From a bacterium (GTDB lineage Bacteria; Bacillota; Clostridia; Oscillospirales; Acutalibacteraceae): a stretch of DNA of 14,404 nucleotides. Of the stretch, positions 7,451 through 12,950 are shown in pieces. Where the stretch lies: contig JAHKXX010000103.1 in the NCBI GenBank assembly GCA_020627425.1, positions 1-14,404 on the forward strand, written 5' to 3'. Positions within the stretch are counted from its first letter, which is position 1, and each line of letters starts with the position of its first letter. Under the pieces are notes generated by a model. That model saw only the letters and a program-made list of their open reading frames with translations. It was not told the DNA's origin and did no database searches. Made by a program: the position numbers and the translations under genes.

Positions 7451-7639
7451 GCGCATTGCCTGCGCTGTCGATTCGCGGCAGCGTGACGCTACACCCAACA
7501 CGCGGCGCAGTGCCTGCGCTGTCAATTCGCGGCAGCGTGACGCTGCACCCAACACGCGGCGCAGTGCCTGCGCTGTCAATTCGCGGCAGCGTGACGCTGC
7601 ACCCAACACGCGGCGCAGTGCCTGTGTTGTCAATTCGCG
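7451..7639 (+). repeat. 54-bp GC-rich tandem repeat, 3.5 copies
   Basis: Copies start at 7451, 7505, 7559 and 7613 (the last stops at 7639). Copies 2 and 3 appear identical; copy 1 differs at a few bases and copy 4 diverges after 27 nt. Each unit holds GCAGCG-TGA-CGCTGC, a 6-bp hairpin with a triloop, slightly altered in copy 1. Because 54 is divisible by 3, overlapping frames stay open on both strands, but they lack ribosome binding sites and are not called as genes. It sits between the radC terminator and the spoIIIA promoter, and is far richer in GC than its surroundings. Confidence 0.9.
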
Positions 7640-7681
7640 CATTCTTGTCGGTTTTACTTTTTATTCAAATTAACTGCTGCA

Positions 7682-7727
7682 ATAAAAAAAGACAAAGCCG
7701 AAAGCAAGGATTACTTTCGGCTTTGTC
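7682..7727 (-). terminator. Intrinsic terminator of radC
   Basis: GACAAAGCCGAAAG (7691-7704) and CTTTCGGCTTTGTC (7714-7727) form a perfect 14-bp stem with a 9-nt loop. The minus strand continues with seven Ts. It lies about 130 nt past the radC stop, oriented to end radC transcription. Confidence 0.85.
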
Positions 7728-7740
7728 TTGATATTTTAAA

Positions 7741-7858
7741 AATGAAATTGAATTTTGTCGAATTATCAACAGCATATCTCAAAACGAAAATTTATGTTGA
7801 ATTGAAATGAAAATTGAAATGAAAAATGAAATCGAAATTGAATTGATAGTCTTTGCAG
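7741..7858. repeat. AT-rich low-complexity spacer with TGAAA repeats
   Basis: Degenerate units such as ATTGAAATGAAA and AATGAAATCG recur between about 7796 and 7846, downstream of radC. Similar TGAAATGAAAAA sequence occurs in the opposite orientation just before radC (8567-8603). No gene is seen. Confidence 0.5.
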
Positions 7859-8557
7859 TTATCCAAAAAATATCTCTTCATATTCCTCTGAATTTGATAA
7901 GGATCTGCATCTCATATCTGCGATTATATAATGATCAAGCAGCAATACACCAACTGCTTTCAGGGAACGCGCAAGCTTTTTTGTCATATTCAGATCCGCC
8001 TGAGACGGCAGATTTGAGCCACTGGGGTGATTATGAGCAATAATAGCTCCGGTTGCTTTGTGCTGAACGCTCAATTGCAGTATTTTTGAAATATTAACAT
8101 CGGACGCGGTAACGGTACCCTTGCTGATTATATCACATAATATCAGTTTTCCCTTTGGATTGAACAAGGCAAGCAGTACCTGTTCTTCATTTTGACCGAT
8201 AAAATAAGGCTTTATCAGCCTTTCTATATCATCCTCGTCGGACGTATTGATATTTTGCTTATATTGATCAATGCTGTAAACTGAAAACGCCTTGGGGAAA
8301 AGCTTCAAAAGAACTGCAGCGTTATAGGTTATCCCACATTCCTGCAAGGATTCAATAGGAGCGTCAAACATAGCGGAGATCGAACCAAATCTGTTCAGTA
8401 ATCTATGAGCAATTTCGTTTGTATCCTTTCTGGGAATTGCATAAAACAGTATCAATTCCACAATCTGATGGTCACAGAACTTGGAGAGTCCCTCCTGCAC
8501 AAATCGTTCTCTCAATCTTTTACGATGACCGTCATGCAGTCCCTTCTCCTTAGTCAC
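7859..8557 (-). CDS. radC: RadC family JAB/MPN-domain protein
   Basis: 232 aa, normal family length. The GTG at 8557 has AAGGAG 10 nt upstream, and the protein opens with the usual KGLHDGHRKRLRERF. Residues 5-85 are the N-terminal helix-hairpin-helix-like region. Residues 110-232 are the JAB/MPN domain with the JAMM metal motif: Glu124/125, H175-N-H177-P-S-G, Asp188 and the following LLLDHYIIAD. All metal ligands are present. RadC was named for a DNA-repair phenotype that was later questioned; the biochemical role is not settled, though a nuclease or peptidase-like metal function is possible. Single gene, with its own promoter (8687-8715) and terminator. Confidence 0.93.
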   Translation of the reverse strand: MTKEKGLHDGHRKRLRERFVQEGLSKFCDHQIVELILFYAIPRKDTNEIAHRLLNRFGSISAMFDAPIESLQECGITYNAAVLLKLFPKAFSVYSIDQYKQNINTSDEDDIERLIKPYFIGQNEEQVLLALFNPKGKLILCDIISKGTVTASDVNISKILQLSVQHKATGAIIAHNHPSGSNLPSQADLNMTKKLARSLKAVGVLLLDHYIIADMRCRSLSNSEEYEEIFFG

Positions 8558-8686
8558 TCCCGGCTTTCTCCTTTTTCATTTCAAATTCATTATTATTTTT
8601 CATTTTCTTAGTTTTAAAAAACAATTTATTTTATAAACCTACATCAGAGCAAATGGTTATTGTTTTTCTCTCGAAACGTTTTACTA

Positions 8687-8715
8687 ATTATAATACACGC
8701 CGAGAATAAAGTAAA
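8687..8715 (-). promoter_or_regulatory. Sigma-A-type promoter of radC
   Basis: On the minus strand TTTACT (8715-8710) and a perfect TATAAT (8692-8687) are 17 nt apart. The leader to the GTG start is about 120 nt and otherwise featureless. Confidence 0.65.
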
Positions 8716-8845
8716 GATGTAAAATAAAAATTTAGGAAGAAATTTTTTAAGCTCTATATATCTTGCTTTTATTTATAACGTTATACAGCTGCGAGATCAA
8801 GCGCGCATTTTTTCGTAAACTGCGGAGGTTATTTTTATAAAAACC

Positions 8846-8875
8846 TTGACATTTGTATATTAAATGTGGTATTAT
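8846..8875 (+). promoter_or_regulatory. Promoter of tRNA-Trp
   Basis: A perfect TTGACA (8846-8851) and TATTAT (8870-8875) with an 18-nt spacer lie about 45 nt before the tRNA. Confidence 0.75.
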
Positions 8876-8920
8876 AGTTCTTGCAGATTAACAAACATAG
8901 GTTTGATTATAATAATACAC

Positions 8921-8996
8921 AGGGGTATAGCTCAGTTGGTAGAGCAGCGGTCTCCAAAACCGCGTGCCGAGGGTTCAAGTCCTTCTGCCCCTGCCA
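8921..8996 (+). tRNA. trnW: tRNA-Trp (anticodon CCA)
   Basis: 76 nt including an encoded CCA. The acceptor stem AGGGGTA/TGCCCCT has one T-G pair. The D arm contains AGCTCAGTTGGTAGAGC. The anticodon stem GCGGT/ACCGC encloses the loop CTCCAAA with anticodon CCA, and the T arm contains GGTTCAAGTCC. The discriminator is G. All expected invariant positions seem intact. It is followed by its own terminator, and then by an integrase remnant, so the 3' half may have served as an attachment site. Confidence 0.96.
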
Positions 8997-9004
8997 AATC
9001 CACT

Positions 9005-9056
9005 CCTCAGAAACGGCTTTAATAAGCCATTTCTGAGGATTTTCTTTTTTTCTTTT
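9005..9056 (+). terminator. Terminator of tRNA-Trp
   Basis: CCTCAGAAA-C-GGCTT (9005-9019) pairs with AAGCC-A-TTTCTGAGG (9024-9038), a 14-bp stem with one internal mismatch, followed by a T-rich run (9040-9056). Confidence 0.85.
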
Positions 9057-9173
9057 CAAGTAAGAAATAATAGTTTTGGAATAGTTCCACCAATTTTCCA
9101 CCATTTAGTGCTTCAAGCGGTGTTCGTTTGGTGTTTACTATCATTTTCTCTTTCTTCCCATAAACCAGCAAAT

Positions 9174-9392
9174 TTAGCTTGCTTGAAGGCTTTTGGCAAT
9201 AGTCATTTTTGATGTTTTATCAATATGCGCATAAAACTTTAACGTGGTCGTAGAGCTGCTATGACCTAACCATTCTGCAACTTGAACAGTAGTGAATCCT
9301 TTGTTTAGTAAATTACTTGCAACGCTATGGCGCAAATCGTGAAACCGTATTTGTGGAAGCTCTGTTTGTTTAACTATTAATTGTATTGACAA
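9174..9392 (-). pseudogene. C-terminal remnant of a tyrosine recombinase (integrase)
   Basis: 72 aa of the catalytic C-terminus. HDLRHSVASNLL (with Arg of the HxxR box), AEWLGHSSSTTTLKFYAH (second His and the nucleophile Tyr) and the tail KTSKMTIAKSLQ fit phage- or ICE-type integrases of about 380 aa. The N-terminal DNA-binding part and the first catalytic Arg are missing, and a stop closes the frame just upstream, at the MarR promoter. The gene's end points at the tRNA-Trp 3' end, the usual arrangement for an element integrated in a tRNA. No functional recombinase can come from this piece. Confidence 0.85.
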
Positions 9393-9414
9393 AAGAGTTG
9401 ATGAGTGTTAAAAT
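9386..9414 (+). promoter_or_regulatory. Promoter of the marR-MATE operon
   Basis: TTGACA (9386-9391), 17 nt, then TAAAAT (9409-9414). It straddles the point where the integrase remnant is cut off. The -10 lies inside the first bases of the palindrome that follows. Confidence 0.75.
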
Positions 9415-9448
9415 AAATCGAGTGCGATATATCGCACTCGATTTATTT
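9411..9448. promoter_or_regulatory. 38-bp perfect palindrome, probable MarR operator
   Basis: Two 19-nt arms meet with no spacer at 9429/9430, with core ATCGAGTGCGATATATCGCA. It covers part of the -10 and the probable transcription start, and ends 3 nt before the ribosome binding site of marR. MarR-family dimers bind such inverted repeats and usually repress their own operon. No T-run follows, so it is not a terminator, although the RNA could form a hairpin. Confidence 0.75.
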
Positions 9449-9463
9449 ATGCGGAGGTTAATT

Positions 9464-9922
9464 ATGATTCAAAAATCACAATTTCAAACAGCTACAAGAG
9501 TTGTGCAGTTAGGAAATGCCGTAACATGGCTTAGAAATCAAAAAAGCCAGTTTATGGGACTTACAGCAGCACAGAGTGAAGCAATAAAATATATTTTGAA
9601 GAATTATGAAGAAAATGAATTAACTGCGATGGATGTGATGGATAGTTTGCAGTTATCGCAGTCTACGGTAGCGGGCATTATCAAGCGATTAGAAAGCAAA
9701 GGACTGATTGAACGAAGGACATCGGAAAAAGACAGCAGAAAAAGTATTATTTCCCCAACAGAAAAAGGATTAAAACTGGAAACTATACTTAAGAAAAAAG
9801 CGGTAGAAACAGAGACAATTCTGTTACAGGGAATGACAGAAGAAGAGCAAGCAGAGTTTAATCGTTTATTGCAGAAGGCATTGGATAATGCCAATACTGC
9901 CAGAGAGAATTGGGAGGTATAG
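9464..9922 (+). CDS. MarR family transcriptional regulator
   Basis: 152 aa from the ATG at 9464; GGAGG (9453-9457) lies 6 nt upstream, and the longer frame would start inside the promoter. The winged helix-turn-helix spans about residues 30-100: AAQSEAIKYILKNYEENELT, then DVMDSLQLSQSTVAGIIKRL (recognition helix SQSTVAGIIKRLESKGLI) and the wing RRTSEKDSRKSIISPTEKG with the family's Asp-Ser-Arg. N- and C-terminal helices form the dimer domain. It lies 4 nt before the MATE gene, as in mepRA-type operons, so it probably represses itself and the pump by binding the 38-bp palindrome and is released by a toxic ligand (inferred). Much lower GC than the spoIIIA region, suggesting transfer. Confidence 0.92.
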   Translation: MIQKSQFQTATRVVQLGNAVTWLRNQKSQFMGLTAAQSEAIKYILKNYEENELTAMDVMDSLQLSQSTVAGIIKRLESKGLIERRTSEKDSRKSIISPTEKGLKLETILKKKAVETETILLQGMTEEEQAEFNRLLQKALDNANTARENWEV

Positions 9923-9926
9923 TTAC

Positions 9927-11296
9927 ATGAAATCAGATAATACAGAACTTTTTGAAAAAACACCTGTACCAAAAGCGGTCATATCATTGGTTGTTCCAAC
10001 TATCATCAGTCAAATTATATTTGTATTATACAATGTAGCGGACACATTTTTTATTGGGCAGTTGGGAGACCCAAATCAGGTGGCTGCTGCAACTCTTGCT
10101 ATGCCACCATTCGTATTATTAACAGGTATTGCAAATCTGTTTGGTATTGGTGGTTCCAGTCTTATTTCAAGAAGTCTTGGACTGGGAGATAAGAAGAAAG
10201 CAAAGCATTGTGCATCTTTTAGTATATGGTCGGCAACTGTTATTGCACTTTTGTACGGTATAATAATGTTTGCTTGTCAATCCGTCATTTATCCGATACT
10301 TGGTGCTGATAGTAATACATATTCCTATTGTAATGATTACATTTTCTGGACAATCACAATAGGCGGTGTGCCTACAGTTTTAAATGCCTGTCTTGGGCAT
10401 CTTGTTCGTTCCGAAGGATATTCTAAACAGGCAAGTGTTGGAATGGCACTTGGTGGTATTTTGAACTGTATTTTAGACCCTGTATTTATTTTTGGGTTAA
10501 ATACGGAACTTGCAGGTGCAGCGATTGCTACAATGTTATCAAACACAGTTGCTACCCTTTATTTTATTATTTTACTTTACAAAAAGAGAAAAACAACAGC
10601 CATCACATTTTCACCGAAGTATTATACATTTAAGTATAAAATTCCGACAGAGATTTTGTCAGTCGGTCTTCCGAGTTTATTGATGATAACTCTTGGCATT
10701 CTTTCAAGCTGGACAGCAAATAAACTTGTAGTGGCTTATTCCAATCAGGCAGTGGCTGGTATGGGAATTGCTAAAAAATTGGATATGATTACATTTGGTA
10801 TTCAAACGGAATGACACAAGGTATATTGCCATTGGTCGGATATACTTATGCTTCTAAGAATTACAAGAGATTGAGAGAAGTATTAAAAACTGCATTTAAG
10901 TATAGCATGATAGTTGCGTTTTTCTGTACAGTTATGCTATTTGTATTTGCAGTTCCGATATCACGATTCTTTATAAATGATACCGAGACCATTGACTATT
11001 CACAGCGCTTTTTAAGAATTATTTGTACCAGTTGTACTGCAATATCCATTACTACATTGGTTATAACAATTTTTCAGGCAACAGGGCAGAAGATGCAGCC
11101 AACCATTTTATCCATTGTAAAACGAGGAATCGTTGATGTAATTCTTATGTACTTAATGAACAGTCTTCTGGGAGTGAATGGTATTCCATGGGCTACATTT
11201 ATTACGGACTATATTGAAATGATGGTCGCAATTATTTTGTTTATTCCATATTGGAAAAAAATTAAAGATGCAGAAGAGAAAATTGAAGATGTGTAG
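9927..11296 (+). pseudogene. MATE family multidrug efflux transporter, frameshifted
   Basis: Start ATG at 9927 with GGGAGG upstream. The first frame gives 295 aa (SLVVPTIISQIIFVLYNVAD, TFFIGQLGD, GIGGSSLISRSLGLGDKKKA, LGHLVRSEGYSKQASVGMAL and LNCILDPVFIFGLNTELAGA, all typical of MATE). It ends at a TGA at 10812 after FGIQTE. The next frame resumes at once with GMTQGILPLVGYTYASKNYK and runs to 11296. One additional A in CAAACGG (10803-10809) would rejoin them as IQNGMTQG, about 456 aa, the normal length. So this is a one-base deletion in an A-run, either a true mutation or an assembly error. If real, only six or seven of twelve helices are made and drug export is lost. It probably exported cationic drugs driven by Na+ or H+. 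Confidence 0.88.
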
Positions 11297-11401
11297 CAAA
11301 CATCTGTTGAAAAGTTTTCACAGCCTGCAAACGTTCCTACAACTCAAATGATTGTTACTATTGGACGTTCTTATGGTTCGGGTGGAAGAACTGTGGGAAA
11401 A
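11297..11401 (+). pseudogene. N-terminal remnant of a cytidylate-kinase-like protein
   Basis: MIVTIGRSYGSGGRTVGK (11348-11401) is the P-loop start of the cytidylate-kinase-like family (usual form: ITISREYGSGG...GK). After this the kinase sequence stops and unrelated sequence begins in another frame. The 17 codons between the MATE stop (TAG, 11294) and this Met are open and in the same frame, linker-like (QTSVEKFSQPANVPTTQ). No good ribosome binding site precedes the ATG. So it may once have been a C-terminal fusion to the pump, or simply a neighbour cut short by deletion. Confidence 0.55.
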
Positions 11402-11583
11402 ATTGGTATCTTGCAGATTACAAGGACGAAAATGGTAATTACCGCACAGCTCTTGCTCTGTGCGACAGAGAAGAACAGGCAGAGGAACACTTCAAGAAGT
11501 ATGATATGTCAACCGTTCGCATCGCTGCCGAGGACGAGATCTACTACCTTCGCAGCAAGGGCTGTCCGGTTGTGGAACTTTGA
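11401..11583 (+). pseudogene. C-terminal remnant of an unidentified gene
   Basis: The frame from 11401 reads NWYLADYKDENGNYRTALAL, then CDREEQAEEHFKKYDM, STVRIAAEDEIYYLRSKGCP and VVEL before TGA at 11581. It is clearly protein-like, with higher GC than the MATE region, but has no start. The family is not recognised; such acidic, Tyr-rich C-termini are seen in accessory proteins of mobile elements, but that is only an impression. It joins the kinase remnant within 11398-11404, marking a recombination or deletion junction. Confidence 0.5.
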
Positions 11584-11593
11584 GAGGACGCAA

Positions 11594-11627
11594 AAAGGAC
11601 TGCTCTGTTCTACAGTCCTTTAATATT
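11594..11627. terminator. Bidirectional terminator between remnant and XRE gene
   Basis: AAAGGACTG (11594-11602) and CAGTCCTTT (11613-11621) form a 9-bp stem with a 10-nt loop. The minus strand continues to five Ts (11596-11592), serving the XRE gene that ends at 11663. The plus side continues TTTAATATTG. Confidence 0.6.
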
Positions 11628-11662
11628 GTTATGTAAGTCAAATATTTTATTAGATATAATAC

Positions 11663-12160
11663 CTATTTATCGTATACATGCTTCTCTACATAAGCCATCA
11701 TTGAATTATTTCGCCACATGTGTCCCAAAAGCAATAGAATAACAGAAACTGAGCAAAGAATTGGATTTTGAAAAATAATACCGGCAACCAATACTCCCAA
11801 AATACATATTCCTATCAGAATTAAATAAAAAATGTGGTCTTTCAACCATTTTTTCTTAAAGAAATTAATTTCATCCTTAATGGTGAAACTACTGCTTCTG
11901 ATTACTTCTGTCAGATTTTTTTCAGCAGTTTGTTTGTATTCCTTATCTGTCAATCTTTGCCCTGTAAGCAGTTCATTGATGCTTACATCAAATAACTCAC
12001 TCATTAAGAGAAGAACATCAGCGGGTGGAAGATATTTTCCTGTTTCCCAACGAGATACTGTTTTATTTGTCACACCCATCTTATCTCCAAACTGTTCTTG
12101 TGTTAAGCCCTTTTCTTTTCTTAATTTTGCAATGAACTCTCCTGTTTTTACAATATCCAT
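11663..12160 (-). CDS. XRE family transcriptional regulator with C-terminal membrane helices
   Basis: 165 aa. The ATG at 12160 has GAGGTGAT 5 nt upstream. Residues 6-62 are a classic Cro/C1-type helix-turn-helix: LRKEKGLTQEQFGDKMGVTN, then KTVSRWETGKYLPP and SELFDVSINELLTG. A charged linker (70-108) leads to two membrane helices at about 110-130 (IFYLILIGICILGVLVAGII) and 132-148. Such membrane-anchored XRE proteins are common in Clostridia, and the target is usually a nearby gene, but no partner is obvious here. The neighbouring ORF at 12239-12499 lies on the same strand, upstream. AT-rich like the marR region. Confidence 0.9.
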   Translation of the reverse strand: MDIVKTGEFIAKLRKEKGLTQEQFGDKMGVTNKTVSRWETGKYLPPADVLLLMSELFDVSINELLTGQRLTDKEYKQTAEKNLTEVIRSSSFTIKDEINFFKKKWLKDHIFYLILIGICILGVLVAGIIFQNPILCSVSVILLLLGHMWRNNSMMAYVEKHVYDK

Positions 12161-12179
12161 AGATCATCACCTCATACAT

Positions 12180-12208
12180 ATTGTAACACTCTTGATAATA
12201 ATTGTCAT
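12180..12208 (-). promoter_or_regulatory. Promoter of the XRE gene
   Basis: On the minus strand ATGACA (12208-12203), 17 nt, TACAAT (12185-12180). The start codon lies 20 nt beyond the -10, so the leader is very short. Confidence 0.6.
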
Positions 12209-12238
12209 TACCATAAAAAGCGAATTATTGGACAGACA

Positions 12239-12499
12239 TTAATATATCTTTGAAAAATAACTGATCGGAGCAACATTCGTGCCACTGCCGGCACAGGTGG
12301 CTTTACAGTCTTGAATGGAACAGTTATCGGGAAAGAGGGTATTGTTTGCGCTTATTTTCTGTTTCATCTGTCCAACATGGGGATCGTTACTTTCGCCGCC
12401 AAAGAAAGCTCCGGTGGCGATCATTACTGCTTTCTTTTCTCCCGTAATATCACTCTGAGCAGCTGTTCTGTAAAAAAACGAATTGTATGATAACGACAT
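12239..12499 (-). CDS. Unidentified small ORF, possibly a gene remnant
   Basis: 86 aa; a stop codon sits directly before the ATG at 12499 and no ribosome binding site is visible, so the true start may be lost. The middle and end look genuinely coding: EKKAVMIATGAFFGGESNDP, HVGQMKQKISANN, then three Cys in CSIQDCKATCAGSGTNVAP. An alpha/beta-fold C-terminus is possible, but no family is recognised. GC is higher than the XRE gene next to it. It may be the tail of a gene cut off by the repeat region to its right. Confidence 0.35.
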   Translation of the reverse strand: MSLSYNSFFYRTAAQSDITGEKKAVMIATGAFFGGESNDPHVGQMKQKISANNTLFPDNCSIQDCKATCAGSGTNVAPISYFSKIY

Positions 12500-12527
12500 T
12501 TACGATGTTGTTATGGCTATTTCACAG

Positions 12528-12617
12528 CTTTTTCTCGTCTTATTCTACACTTTTTCTCGTCTTATTCTACAACTTTTTCTCGTCTTATTCTACAGCTTTT
12601 TCTCGTCTTTTTCTACA
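12528..12617. repeat. Four iterated 22-23 bp direct repeats upstream of a promoter
   Basis: Units of CTTTTTCTCGTCTTATTCTACA start at 12528, 12550, 12573 and 12596 (last with one change). Spacing of 22, 23 and 23 bp is about two helical turns, so the sites face one side of the DNA. On the minus strand each unit begins TGTAGAATAAGACGA, one base away from the Spo0A-box core TGTCGAA. The array ends 7 nt before the -35 of the next promoter. It is probably a regulator binding array; identity unknown. Confidence 0.8.
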
Positions 12618-12624
12618 AATCCTC

Positions 12625-12653
12625 TTGCACTTGGGTAATATTTGTGGTAATAT
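12625..12653 (+). promoter_or_regulatory. Promoter of the leader and large secreted protein
   Basis: TTGCAC (12625-12630), 17 nt, TAATAT (12648-12653). It implies a leader of nearly 290 nt before the ATG at 12951, containing the GCAA repeat and the hairpin. Confidence 0.65.
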
Positions 12654-12724
12654 AGTAATATATTTTGTAATTCCGCACTTACAGGAATTTACAAAAAATT
12701 TATTTCAAAGGGATTGACAAGGTT

Positions 12725-12784
<60 letters not shown>

Positions 12785-12823
12785 CTGCGCCCTTTTTGGC
12801 CCTTTTTCAGATCAGAGATATTG

Positions 12824-12872
12824 AAGCGTACTCCACGGGATAGGTGTATCCCTTGGGGTGCGCTTTTGTTTC
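12824..12872 (+). terminator. Strong hairpin terminator inside the leader (possible attenuator)
   Basis: The left arm AAGCGTACTCCACGGGATA (12824-12842) and right arm TATCCCTTGGGGTGCGCTT (12847-12865) pair over 19 positions with two G-T pairs and one mismatch, loop GGTG, then TTTTGTTTC. It lies between the promoter at 12625 and the gene at 12951, so transcripts must pass it to express the protein, unless an unseen promoter lies in 12873-12936. Confidence 0.7.
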
Positions 12873-12950
12873 TGTAAAGGGGTTATGAAATGAGGTGATA
12901 CATAGTCTTTAATGTTCAACTTATCATTTTACATAAAGGAGGTAATATTA

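Noticed and set aside
7442..7731. Several open frames on both strands across the 54-bp repeat
   Set aside because: They arise because the unit length is a multiple of three and free of stops. None has an RBS, and the peptides are simply the repeat translated.
8907..9104. 65-aa minus-strand ORF across the tRNA
   Set aside because: It is the well-known false ORF antisense to a tRNA gene (KDLNPRHAVLETAALPTELYP-type peptide).
12528..12617. CRISPR array
   Set aside because: Units are directly adjacent with no unique spacers and no cas genes nearby; they are better seen as iterated binding sites.
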